Of a DNA stretch of 64,000 bases, positions 22,813 through 36,000 are shown piece by piece (position 1 is the stretch's first letter; each line of letters begins with the position of its first letter). Below the pieces are notes generated by a model, which saw only the letters and a list, made by a program, of their open reading frames with translations, ran no database searches and had not been told where the DNA came from. The position numbers and the translations under genes are program-made. The stretch covers positions 13,950,074 to 14,014,073 of the forward strand of contig CM073893.1 in assembly GCA_037176705.1 (NCBI GenBank). Direction: 5' to 3'. This DNA is from Molossus alvarezi (lineage: Eukaryota; Chordata; Mammalia; Chiroptera; Molossidae).

Positions 22813-24146
22813 AAGTACAATCAATTTCTGTACATTAATTTTGTGTTCTTATTCTTAACTGAATTCATGTATCAGTTCTAATAATTTTTTGGTGGAATTT
22901 TTAGAGTTCTCTATATAGCACTAAGTCATCTATAAATAATGACAACTTTCTTTCTTCCAATTTGGCTGTCTTTTATTTCTTTTTCTTATCTGATTGCTTT
23001 AGCTAGGACTTCCAATACTATGTTAAATAAAAGTTGTGAAAGTAAATATCCTTGTCTTGTTCTTGATCATAAAAAAAAAAAAAAAAAAAAACCTTTGTCT
23101 TTTCACCACTGATTATTATATTAACTGTGGGTTTGTCATATATGGCCTTTGTAATATTGAGGTGTGTCTCCTCTATTCTCACTTTGCTGAGAGATTTTAT
23201 AATAAATGGATGTTGGATTTTGTCAAATGTTTTCCATATCTATTGATATGATTATATGATTTTTATCTTTCATTTTGTTTATGTGCTATATCACAATAAT
23301 TGTTTTGCAGATATGGAACCAATCTTACACCCCAGGAATAAATCCCACTTAATCATGCTGTATACTCTTTTAAATATATTGCTGAATTCAGTTTGAAAAT
23401 ATTTTGTTGAGAATTTTTGCATCTGTGTTTATCAAGAATATTGGCCTATAAAGTTTGATTTTGTTTTTGAGGGGCTTTTTTGGTAGTGTCTGGTTTAGTA
23501 ATCAGGGTAATGTTGGTCTCATAAAATGAGTTTGGGAGGACTCACTCTTCCACAACTTTCTGGAGTAGTTTGAGAAGAATAGGTATTAATCCTTCTTTGA
23601 ATGCTTGCTAAAATTCACCTGTGGAGCCACCTGATACAAGACTTCTGTTTGTTGGGAGCTTTTGAATTACTGATTAGATTTGGTTAGTAGTTATCAGTCT
23701 GTTCAAAATTTGTATCTTCCTTATTCAGTATTGAAAGATTACATGTTTCTAGACATTAATCCATTTTTTTGTTTAATTTGCTGGCATATAATTATTCATA
23801 GTATTTTCTTATACTCCTTTGTATTTCTGTAGTGTTGGTAGTCTCCTCTATCATTTCTAATTTTATTTATTTGTACCATCTCTCTTTTTGTCTTAAAGAG
23901 TCTGGCTATCAATTTGTTTGTCTTTTCAAAGAACCAGCTCTTGGTTTCATTGATCTTTTTTATTATTTTGGGGATCTCTATTTTGTTTATTTCCACTCTG
24001 ATATTTATTATTTCCTTCCTTCTACTCACTTCAAACTTTGTTTGTTCTTCTAGTTCCTGTAGGTGTAAGGTAAGATTGTTTACTTGAGATTCCCCCCCCC
24101 CCAGGTAGGCCTGCTATGAATATCCCTCTTAAAACTGCTTTGGAAA

Positions 24147-25921
24147 TTAAGATACCTAGAAATAAACTTAAACAAAGAAGTAAAGGACCTCTTTACAAAA
24201 AATTACAGGTCATTGAAAAAAAAAAGTAGAGAAAGAGATTAAAAAGTGGAAGCATATACCTTGTTCATGGATTGGAAGAATTAATATCATTAAAATATCC
24301 ATACTACCCAAAGAAATCTATAGGTTCAATGCAATCCCCATCAAAATACTTACAACATACTTCACAGTACTAGAACAAACACTCAAAAAGTTTATATGGA
24401 ACCAAAAAAGACCCCAAATAGCCAGAGAAATCTTGAAAAAGAAGAACAAAGTAGGAGGACTCACATTACCAGATTTCAGGTTATACTACAAAGCAACTGT
24501 AATCGAAATAGCCTGGTTCTGGCACAGAAACAGTCAGATAGATCAATGAAACAGATAGAGAACCCAGAAATTGACCCAAGACAACATGCTCAATTAATAT
24601 TTGACAAAGGTGGAAAGAGCATATAGTGGAGTCAAGACAGTCTTCTCAATAAACGGTGTTGAAAAAATTGGACAGCTACTTGCAAAAAAATGAAGCTAAA
24701 ACACCAACTTACACCATACACAAGAATAAACTCAAAATGGATAAAAGACTTGTGACTTGTGAATCCATAAAAATTTTAGAAGAAAATGCAGGCAACAAAA
24801 TTTCAGACATCACATGCAGCAGAATTTTCATTGATACAATACCCAAGGCAAGAGAAACAAACAAACAAAAAAAATGAACACATGGAACTACATCAAACTA
24901 AAAAGCTTCTGCACAAAAGAAACAACCATCAAAACGGAAAGGGATCCCACTATATGGGAGACCATAATCGCCAACGATGCATCAGATAAGGGGTTAATTT
25001 CCAAAATATATAGTGTTCATACAACTCAGTGAAACAAAGACAAAGAACCCAATTAAAAAATGGGCAGAGGACCTAAATAGACAACTCTCCAAACAGAACA
25101 TACAAATGGCCAAGAGACATATGAAGAAATTCTCAGTGTCACTAATGATCAGAGAGATGCAAATTAAATCAACTATGAGGTATCACCTCACACCTGTCAT
25201 AATGGCCACCATTAACAAATCATCAAACAACAAGTATTGGCAAGGGTGTGGAGAAAAGGGGTCTGCTGGTGGGAATGCAAACTGGTGTAGCCACTGTGGA
25301 AAACACTATGGTGTAACCTCAAAAAGTTAAAAATTGAACTGCCATTTGACCCAGTGATTCCACTTCTAGCAATATACCCTAAGAAGCCTGAAACACCAAT
25401 CAGAAAGAATATATGTACCACCTTGTTCATAGCAGCACTATTTACAATAGCTAAGATCTGGAAACAGCCCAAATGTCCATCAGTAGACAAATGGGTAAAA
25501 AAGCTGTGGTACATATACACAATGGAGTACTATGCAACTGTAATTAAGAAAGATCTCTTATCCTTTGAGATGACATGGAGGGACATGGAGAGTATTATCC
25601 TTAGTGAAACAAGCCAAACAGAGAAAGAAAAGTATCATATGATCTCACTTATCTGTGGAATATAATGAACATTAAGTCTGAGGAATGGGGTAGTCCTAGA
25701 GAAGTGGAAGTGGGGTACAGACTGACAATCCCCAGAAGAGGGGGTGGTGGGGGACAGATAAACCACAGAACTTATATGCATGTATGCATGAACAGTGGAC
25801 ATGGACAAGAAAGCTGGGGACAGGGTGGGGAGTGAGGGGGAAGTGGGAATCAGTGGGGGGGAAAAGAGAAACATCTGTAACAAGAATAAATTAATTAATT
25901 AATTAAAAAATAAAAAATAAA
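24147..25921 (+). mobile_element. 5'-truncated L1, plus strand
   Basis: It begins in ORF2 (aaattaagatacctagaaat) and runs through the ORF2 C-terminus. The 103-residue open frame 25354-25665 ends at the ORF2 stop and includes [15 protein letters not shown] 3' UTR and A-rich tail follow. No clean TSD is seen, and several hundred bases of host L1M ORF2 are missing across the site. Confidence 0.8.
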
Positions 25922-28498
25922 GTTTATCTTGTATAAGTATTGCTACCCCAGTTCTTTTTTCCATTTCTATTTGCACAATGTATCTTTTACTAGCCCTTTG
26001 CTTTCAGTCTGAGTGGTCTTTAGATCTGAAGTAGATCTTTGGTAGGAAGCATATGAATGGGTCTTGTTTTTTAATCCATTCAGTCAGCCACCCTATGTTT
26101 TTTTATTGCAGCATTTAGTCTATTTACATTAAAGCAATTATGTATGTAGTAATATGTAGTAATTATGGATAGATACGTAGTTAGTGCCATTTTATTAACT
26201 GTTTTCTGAATTTGTTTATAATTGTTTCTGTTCCCTTCTTATTCTTTTGCTCTCTTGTATGTTGATGACTTTATAGTGCTGTGTTTGGATTCTTTTTTTT
26301 CTTTTTTTTTCTCTTTATTTCTTGTATATCTCTTATAGTTTTTAGTTTGTGGTTACCATATGCTTCACATATACCAAGCTATGTTTATAACAGTCTATTT
26401 TAAGTTGAAAATCACTCAAGTTCAAACACATTCTAAAATCACTACAATTTTTACTCACTCCCTCTACATTTGTTTTCATCATTATTTTTTACTTCTTTTA
26501 TGTGTTTGTGTGTATCCCTCGATTTATTGTAATTATCATGATCTTCCTACTTTTGTCTTTTGACCTTTATACTAGCTTTGTACTTGGTTAATCTACTGCT
26601 TTTACTAAGTGTTTGCCTTTGTCCGTGAGCATTTTCTTCTTTCCTATATTTTCTAATTTATAATGTTAATCTTTTCTTCTTAAAGAGTTCATTTTAACTT
26701 TTATTATAACTTTGGTTTAGTGAAGATAATCCATTTTATCTTTTTCTTGTCTGAGAAACTATCTCTCCTTTGACTCTAAAGGGTAGCCTTGCTGGGCACA
26801 GTGATCCTGGCTGTAGGTCTTTGCCTTTCATTACTTTGAATATTTTGTGCCATTCCCTTCTGGCCTGATTACTTTCTTTGAGAAATCAGCTGACAGTTCT
26901 ACGGACACTTCCTTGTAGGTAACTAACTGCTTTACTCTTGTTACCTTCAAAATTCTCTTTAACCTTTGGCATTTTAACTATGATGTGTTTTGCTGTAGGA
27001 CTCTCTGTGTTCATCTTGTTTGGGACTCTCTGCACTTTTCTTACTTGTATGTCTATTTCCTTTGCAAAGTAAGGAAATTTTTTTATCATAATTTCTTCAA
27101 AAAGTTTTCAGAACCACATCAAAATTACAAATAAACTACAGCACAACCACATTCAGGACCGCCTGAAATCAAGCCGAATGAAAGTCCTACAACTATAAAA
27201 TTAAAGAAACAGCCATACCAAGACTGGTAGGAGGGGCAGAGGCATGGATGAGCTGGTGCCACATCCACATGTGGCAGATAAAAATCAGGAGGGATACCTC
27301 AGCTGGGAAGGTCCTGCCTAAGGAGTGAGGGGTCCCTGTCCTACACCAGGTGCCCATCTCAAGCTTCCAGTTCCAGAAATAGAAGGCCCCATATTCTGCC
27401 TAGAAAAACCACTGAGAACTGAGGCAGAGAGGCTGTAGCTGCTGGAGACCCAGGCAGTTCCTCTTAAAGGGCCTGTGCATAAACTTACTCAGACTTGTTC
27501 CCTCTAAGCCTCTTTGAGCCTCTCAGAGTCAAAGAGGAGGCAACTTGAGGGGCACCAAAGACATACAAGGAAGAACTGAGCTATTTGGCCTTGAGTCGAA
27601 GGCTAGAGAGGCAGCTTTCCCTGGACACATGTGCTGGCAGAGGCTGATGTTCCCATGGTGAGCCCTTCCCTGGGGAGGTAGACAGCCACCATATCTGGAA
27701 CTCCAACAACCTGGTTCACACTATTTGCCTCGCCCTGGTGATTTCCTGAGGCCCTTCCCCAACCAAACTTTGGGCCCACACAAGGTGTTTCCAAAGGCTT
27801 TACCATAGCATTGCCCTGTTTTCAATCCTGCTTCAGTTTCCTAAAATCTCTCGAACAAGAAGCAGCTGGTCTCAGCAAGCCCCAAAACACTTGTTAAGTG
27901 GTCCCAGGCCTGGCACTAGAAACAACCAGCCATCTCCACAATTTGGCTTTTCCAGGACACCTCCAAGCCCAGCACAAAAAGAAGCCATCTTCAGATCACT
28001 TTGTAGCTTGTCCTAGTGGCCCCAGATAGAACAGAGGCAGTGGCTGACCTTGCTCGAGAGCCAGCACACCCAGTGGACAGCTTGAGACCACATCAAAACA
28101 CCACCACCCAACCACCTCCACAAGTGACACACTCAATGAGTGGACTCAGGGTGTACCAGAGCCCTAATGAAGTAAGTCTTGCTCTGTGTGGTGGGCCCCT
28201 ACACAGCTGATCCTCCAAGGGAGTCAGAGGCCAGTGGTCAGTAGGCACAGCAAGTCCTTGCAGCTGACCAGCCTGAATAAATCCCTCCCAATGACTTGAC
28301 AACAATCAAGACTCAATTACAACAGAAGGGTGGCCAGTCCACATGAGGGGTGCACCTTGAGGGCCCAGCTGGTGTGATCAGGGAGGCTGTGCCACTGGAT
28401 CCTACAAGACAACCACAACAATAGGCCACCCAACGAAGCTTAGGAGACATAGCAATTCTACCTAATGCATAGAAACAATCACAGGGAAGCAGCCCAAA

Positions 28499-29450
28499 AT
28501 GAGGAGACAGAGAAACATGTACCAAATGAAAGAAAAGAACAAAACTCCAGGAATAAAAATAAACAGAATAAAGATAAGCAATCAATCAGATGCAGAGTTC
28601 AAAACACTGGTTATAAGGTTGCTCAAGGAACTTGGTAAGACATTCAAGGAACTGAGTGAGACCTTCAGGAAACCTAAGGAGACCTCCAAGGAACTTAGTG
28701 AGAACATCAACAACATAAAAAAGGACCAGTCAGAAATGAAGGATGCAGTAACTGAAATGAAGAATAAGTTACAGGAAATCAATAGTAGAGTAGGTAAAGC
28801 CAAGAAGCAAACCATCAATTTGGAATATAAGGAAGCAAAAAACACCCAATCAGAACAGCAAAAAGAAAAAAGAATCTAAAAATTGAGGCTAGTGTAAGGA
28901 GCCTCTGGGACAACTTCAAGCGAGCCAACATTCACATCATAGGGGTGCCAGAAGAAGAAGAAGAGAGAGCAAGAAACTGAAAACCTATTTGAAACTATAA
29001 TGACAGAAAACTTCTCTAAGTTGGTGAAGGAAACAGACATACAAATCCAGAAAACACAGAGAGTCCTAAACAAGATGAACCCCAAGAGGTCCACACCAAG
29101 ACACATCATCATCAAAATGCCAAAGTTTAAATCCAAAAGAGAATCTTAAAAGCAGCAAGAGAAAACCAGTTTGTTACCTACAAAGAAGCTCCTATAAGAC
29201 TATCAGCTGATTTCTCAAAAGAAACTTTGCAGGCCAGAAAGGAGTGGCAAGAGATATTTAAGTTGATGAAAAGCAATGACCTACAACCAAGATTACTCTA
29301 TCCTACAAAGCTATCATTTAGAATCAATGGACATATCAAGAGTTTCCCAGACAAGAAAAAGCTAAAGATTTCATCACCACCAAACCAGTGTTATATGAAA
29401 TGTTAATGGGTCTCCTTGAAGGAGAAGAAGGACAAAAATATGAACAATAA
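28499..29450 (+). pseudogene. Half-LINE copy 1 ORF1, frameshifted
   Basis: It starts at ATG 28499 (MRRQRNMYQMKEKNKTPG). The first 126 codons are open and form a heptad-rich coiled coil (ELGKTFKELSETFRKPKETS and following). Stops and frameshifts from 28877 then break it. RRM-type text follows (SLWDNFKRANIHIIGVPEEE), then a C-terminal domain with an LLYPTKLSF block near 29300, to a TAA at 29448-29450. The protein would be an RNA-binding chaperone for its own transcript. ATGGCAATTAATACATA, resembling an L1 ORF2 start, follows directly, but no ORF2 body does. Confidence 0.75.
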
Positions 29451-29614
29451 AATGGCAATTAATACATATCTATCAACAATTGAATCTACAAACAAAATGA
29501 GCAAGCAGAACAGAAACAGACTAATAGATACAGAGAACGTTTTGTAGCTTGTCAGATTGGCGGGGTCTGGGGGATGGGTAAAAAAGATGAACGAATTAAG
29601 AGATACAAATTGGT

Positions 29615-29815
29615 CCGGCCGGTGTGGCTCAGTGGTTGAGCATCAACCCATACACTGGAAGGTCACTGGTTCGATTCCCAGTCAGGACAAATGCCCAGGT
29701 TGTGGACCCCGTTCCCAGTGGGGTGCATGAAGGAGGCAGCCAATCAATGTTCTCTCTCATCAATGTTTCTTTCTCTCTCTCCCTCTCACTTCCTCTCTCT
29801 ATAAAATCAATAAAG
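29615..29815 (+). mobile_element. Bat SINE
   Basis: Head ccggccggtgtggctcagtg, B box ggttcgattcc and tail taaaatcaataaa are present. It begins exactly at the acaaattggt target sequence of half-LINE copy 1, but no matching right-hand TSD follows it. Confidence 0.88.
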
Positions 29816-29827
29816 GACAAAAGGATT

Positions 29828-30335
29828 GCCCTGGCCAGTTTGGCTTAGCATTTAGTGCATCAGCCTGAGGATCAAAAAGTCTTGGATTCGGCCAGGTCGG
29901 TATGGCTCAGTGGTTGAGTGTCAACCCATGCACCAAGACATCGCTGGTTTGATTCCCGGTCATGGCACATGTCCAGGTTGTGGGCCTGATTCCCAGTGGA
30001 GGACATGCAGGAGGTGGCCAATCAATGTTCTCTTTCATTGATGTTTCTATCTCTCTCTCTCTCCTTCTTACTTCCTCTCTCTAAAAATCAATAAAGAAAA
30101 AAATTATTTTTAAAGTTTATTTTTAAAAAATAGTCTTGGGTTCGATTCCAGTCAAGGGCATGTACCTCAGTTGCAGTTCATCCCTAGCCCTGGTGGGGGT
30201 CATGCAGAAGGCAACCAAGTCAATGTGTCCCTCTCAACTCGATGTTTCTCTCTCTCTCTTGCTCTCTCCCTCTCTCCCACTCTGAGAAAAAAATGAAAGG
30301 ATATCCTTGAGTGAGAAATTTAAAAAAGAAAAGAT
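29828..30335 (+). mobile_element. VES SINE split by another SINE
   Basis: The left part (29828-29890) has the head gccctggccagtttggctta. The right part (30145-30335) resumes at the B box and runs to tccttgagtgagaaattt. Probable TSD is gacaaaaggat (29816-29826) and gacaaggat (30338-30346). Confidence 0.85.
29891..30131 (+). mobile_element. Bat SINE inserted within a VES SINE
   Basis: Head gccaggtcggtatggctcag and tail aaaaatcaataaagaaaaa are present. The 13-bp TSD agtcttggattcg (29878-29890) recurs at 30132-30144 with one change. The insertion falls just upstream of the B box of the outer SINE. Confidence 0.92.
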
Positions 30336-30346
30336 CAGACAAGGAT

Positions 30347-30545
30347 GGAAAGAAGGGAGAGTATATTTTCTCTGCATATATATCCTTAGTAAATAACATT
30401 TGACATTTGTTCCTGCTTCTCTAAAAAAGAGAAAAACTGAGACAGGTTGATTTAAAAAGTCTCTTGCATTATCACAGCAAGCTTTATTCTGTAAGTTATT
30501 TGTATATTTAACCAACAACTAGGAATCTAAAACTTCCCATTGATC
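30347..30545. other. Unassigned 0.2-kb segment between SINEs
   Basis: This segment matches neither half-LINE nor L1 nor SINE text in the window, yet it lies inside the half-LINE. Its origin is not resolved (see findings). Confidence 0.4.
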
Positions 30546-30553
30546 CAAGATTT

Positions 30554-30638
30554 TTCTTTTTTTTTGGTCTTCACCCAATGATATTTTTTCATTTATTTTT
30601 AGATAAGAGTAGAAGGGAGGGGGGGAGGGAGAGAGAGG

Positions 30639-30718
<80 letters not shown>

Positions 30719-30740
30719 AATAAATTAAATAAAATAGGGG
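30554..30740 (-). mobile_element. SINE tail remnant with expanded GA tract, minus strand
   Basis: Reverse-complement SINE tail (ggtcttcacccaatgatatt) is followed by a long GA-rich run (about 30620-30713), which is the expanded complement of the CT body. The head is absent. An AT-rich run (aaataaataaattaaataaa) follows. Confidence 0.65.
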
Positions 30741-31886
30741 ATTCAAAATTGCAGTGGAGTGAATGGAAGCTACACAGACCATCTCCCAGGACCAAACTGG
30801 AATTACAACTAAAATAAAGACAAATCATGGGAAAAAGCAACAGAAAAGCAGCTGGTTAAAACCATATAACCAGGGACACTGATTCGATCCTGGTAGAATT
30901 GCAGAGGTGTGAGAAGGGGGCTGGGAGCCCGTGGTCGGAAGAGGCATTAGCTGTGAGCAGCATCCTCGGGATTAAAGTCCAAACTGGCTCCAAAGCACAG
31001 AGCGAACACAAATGCTAAAATAGCCACCACCACTCACCTTGGGATCTGGAAGAGGGAGGGCAGACAGGACTGGAACTGTTTTAGAACACTTGGGATTTGG
31101 AGGGGGCTCAGAGCTTTTGCTGAGTTGCAGCCAAACAGGCCAGTGACCATCTTGCTCTTTCCCAGGGTTCTGGGGAGAGGCAGTGGCCCCTCACTCAAAA
31201 ATTCAACCCCACCCTGTGGGACATTGAAATGCAAATTGAGGCTCATAACAACCAGCATCTGCCCCACCCTCAGGAAATCACCTTATGCTGAGCACCTGAG
31301 GGAGCTTTTCATTCAACTGACAACCCAAAACTCTTCAAGCAACCACTACTGATCACCTCCAGGCAAAAAGCTAGAGGATAACTGAATTATTCCTGGGCTA
31401 TCAACTCTAACCAGGAAAGTAAGACTTGACAGTGGTGTTTAACATGGGTCCTCCCTGGCTCATCCAAACCCAGGAGACAGAGCCACAAACAGCAGTACAC
31501 CTACATCCACAGGGAAAACTTGGCAGGCTCCAAAGCCCACTGTGATAGCCAAAATGGTGAAACACAGAAACAAAAGCCAAATGAAAGAACAAGAGACCTC
31601 TACCAAAGATGAGATAAATGTGGAGCAGTGAGGCAAGTTAACAGAGCTGAATTCAGAGCCATGATCTTAAGGAAGCTCAATAGCATGAGTAAAAACACAG
31701 AGATGTTGAAAATTAACCAATTGGAAATTAAAAACCACCCAGAAGAAATCAAGAATGAAATATCAGAAATGAAGAACACATGGGAAGGTCTAAACAGCAG
31801 AGTAGGGGAAGCTGAGGATTGAATTAGTGAATTAGAAGACAAGATAGAAAAAGTCAACCAATCAGAAAACCAAATAGAAAAAATGA

Positions 31887-32476
<590 letters not shown>

Positions 32477-33086
32477 AGAAAAAACGATTAAAAAACAGGA
32501 AGTCAGCTTAAGAGAATTGTGGGACAACTGAAAATGTAATAAGATTCGCATCATAGGAGTACCCAAAGAGGAAGAACATGAGCAAGGGTTAGAGAATATA
32601 TTTGAAGAAATAGAGACAGTAAACTTCCCTAATTTGGTGAAGGAAGAAGGCATTCAAGTTCAAGAAGCACAGAGAGCCCCAAGTAAGAAGAACCCAAACA
32701 GGCCCACACCAAGATACATAGTAATTAAAATGCCAAAAATTAAAGACAAAGAGAGAATGTTAAAAGCAGCAAGAGACAAGCAACAGGTGACCTACAAAGG
32801 AATCCCATAAGGTTATGATCTAACTTTTCACAAGAAACACTACAGGCCAGGAAGGAATGGGATGAAGTAATCAAGGTCATGAAAAACAAGGATATGAATC
32901 CAAGACTACTCTACCCAGCAAGGCTGGCATTCAAAATAAAAGGTCAAATAAAAAGCTTCCCAAACAAACAAACAAAAAAAGGCTAAGGGAATACATTAGC
33001 ACCAATCAGCATTGCAAGAAATGTTAAGAGGACTGCTGTAATTAGTAGAAAAAATAGGAAGAAAAATAGAACCACACTAAACAAAA

Positions 33087-36000
33087 ATGGCAATAAATAA
33101 GTACATATCAATAATCACCTTATATGTAAATGGACTGAATGCTCCAATATAAAGACACAGAGTAGCTGATTGGTAAGAAAGCATGACTCATCTATATGTT
33201 GTTTACAAGAGACCCAACTCATAACAAAAGACTCACATAGGTTGAAAGTCAAGGAATGGAAAAAAATCTTCCTAGAAAACAGAAAGCAAAAAAAGCTGGG
33301 GTAGTAATACTCATATCTGATAAAATAGATTTCAAAATGAATGCCATAACTAGAGACAAAGAAGGCCACTAGATAATATTGAAAGGATCTATCCAACAGA
33401 AAGATATAACCTTGATAAACAATATAGGAGGACCAAAATATATTTAAAAAATTTCTAAAGGACTACAAAGAAGAAATCAACAGGAATACAATTATAGCAG
33501 GGGACTTCAACACCCCATTGACACCACTGGATAGATCCTTCAGACGAAAACTTAACAAGGAAACACAGACTCTAAATGAAGCACTAGAACAAATGGATTT
33601 AATAGATATCTACAGAGAATTACACCCCAAAACTGCAGAATACATATTCTTCTCAAGTGCACATGGGACATTCTCAAAGATAGACCACATGTTAGGACAA
33701 AAACTAAATCTCTACAAGTTTAAGAAGATTGAAATCATATGAAGCATCTTCTCAGGTCACAATAACATGAAACAAGCAATCAATTGCAACAAAAACATAC
33801 AAAGACATTTGAACACATGGAGGCTAAAAAGCATGATATTAAACAATAAATTGGTTACCATGGAGATCAAAAAAAAATTAAAAACTTCCAGGAAACCAAT
33901 GAAAATGAACACACAAAAACACAAAATCTATGGGATGCAGTTCTGAGAGGGAAGTTCATAGCATTACAGGCCTACCTCAAGAAACAAGACAAATCTCTAA
34001 TAGACTATCTAACCTCACAACTTAAAGAATTAGAAAGCAAATAAACAAACAAACAAACAAAAACCCAGAACAAGTAGAAGGAAGAAAATAGTAAAGATCA
34101 GAGCAGAAATAAATGACAGAGAGACCAAAAAAACGACTCAAAGGATCAATGAAACAAAGAGCTGGTTTTTCAAAAAGATAAACAAGATTGATGGACCCTT
34201 ATCTACACTCACCAAGAAACAAAGAGAGAGAACCCAAATACACAAAATCAGAAATAAAAGTGGAGAAGTAACAACCGACACCACAGAAATACAAAAGATT
34301 GTTAACAGCTACTATGAACAATTATATGGCAACAAATTCGACAATCTAAGCGAAATGAACAAAATTCTAGAAACACACACAGTCTCCCAAAACTGGACTG
34401 TGAAGAGATAGGAAACTTGAACAGATCAATAACAAATAAGGAAATTGAAGAGGTAATGAAGACTCTTCCAGCAAACAAAAGGCCAGGCCCAGATCGCTTC
34501 ACGGGGGAGTTTTACTGAACATTCAAAAAAAAACTAACACCCATTCTACTCAAACTATTTCAAAAAATTCAAAAAGAAGGAAGACTTCCAAACTTGTTTT
34601 ATGAGGACAGCATAATTCTAATTTCAAAACCAGAAAAAGAAACTACAAAGAAAGAAAACTACAGGCCAATATCCCTGATGAACATAGATGCCAAAATCTT
34701 GAACAAAATACTAGCAAATCGAATCCAGCAATACATCAAAGAAATTATTGACCAAGAAATTACCATGACCAAGTGGGATTCATCCCAGGAATGCAAGACT
34801 GGTACAATATTTGCAAATCAATAAATGTGATACACCACATAAGCAAAATGCAAAGTAAAAACCACATGATCATATAAATAGATGCTGAAAAGGCATTTGA
34901 CAAAATCCAGTATCCATTTCTGATAAAAATGCTCAGCAATGCGGGAATAGAGGGATCATATCTCGACATAATAAAGGCCATATATGAAAGATCTACAGCC
35001 AACATCATACTCAATGGGCAGAAATAAAAAGCATTTCCCTTAAGAACAGGAACAAGACAAGGATGCCCACTTTTGCCACTCTTATATAACATAGTACTGG
35101 AAGTCTTAGCCACAGAATCAGACAGGAAGAAAAAATAAAAAAGATAAAAACTGGAAAGGAGGAAGTGAAACTGTCATTATTTGCAGATGACATAATATTA
35201 TACATGGAAAACCGTAAAGACTCCATCAAAAATCTACTAGACGTAATAAATAAATTTGGCAAAGTAACAGGATACAAAATTAAATCAAGAAATCAATGTC
35301 ATTCTTATACACCAATGATGAACTCAGAGAAACTGAAAAAACAATCCCATTTACCATCATGACAAAAAAATTAAGAAACCTAGGAATAAACTTAACCAAA
35401 GAAATAAAGGACCTATTTGCAGAAAACTGCAGGACATTGAAAAAAGAAGTAGAGGAAGACATAAAAAAAGTGGAAGCACATACCTTGTTCATGGATTGGA
35501 AGAATTAACATCATTAAAATGTCCATACTACCCAAAGCAATCTATAGATTCAATGCAATCCCTATCAAAATACCAATGACATACTTCACAGAACTAGAAC
35601 AAATACTTCAAAAGTGCATATGAAACCAAAAAAGTTCATATGGAACCCAAATAGCCACAACAATCTTGAAAAAGAAGGACAAAGCAGGTAGAATCACAAT
35701 ACCAGATATCAGGTTATGCTACAAAGCTACTGTAATCAAAACAGCCTGGTACTGGCACAAGAACAGGCATATAGACCAGTGGAACAGAACAGAGAACCCG
35801 GAAATGGACCCAACACATTATGCTCAATTAATATTTGACAAAGGAGGCAAGAACATACAGCGGAGTAAAGACAGCCTCTTTAATAAATGGTGTTGGGAAA
35901 ATTAGACAGCTACATGCAAAAAAAAAATGAAACTAAACTATCAACTTACACCATATTCAAAAATAAACTCAAAATGTATAAAAGACTTAAATGTCACTCA

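Larger units (their letters stand above)
19116..27106 (-). mobile_element. Old L1M element, minus strand, heavily interrupted
   Basis: Reading leftward on the minus strand, the order is ORF1 C-terminus (27106 to about 26600), an AT-rich inter-ORF linker (about 26600-26250), endonuclease sequence (about 26250-25922), reverse transcriptase, C-terminal domain and 3' UTR (to about 19116). Plus-strand landmarks are the 3' UTR block caattacagttgacatacaa and ORF2 text at 19470-20330 and 22300-24145. Insertions are a VES at 20338, a TG microsatellite at 20665, a truncated L1 at 21068, a SINE at 22582 and a plus-strand L1 at 24147. No open ORF survives. The C-terminal ORF1 frame (27089-26886, 67 residues) retains the FAKEIDIQVRKVQRVPNKMN stretch. 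Confidence 0.75.

Noticed and set aside
28499..28879. 126-codon coiled-coil ORF as a cellular gene
   Set aside because: The same sequence recurs at 39762 with half-LINE flanks. It is the ORF1 N-terminus.
30578..30840. Frames rich in Arg-Glu or Ser-Leu repeats
   Set aside because: These are translations of the GA/CT simple repeat in a SINE tail.
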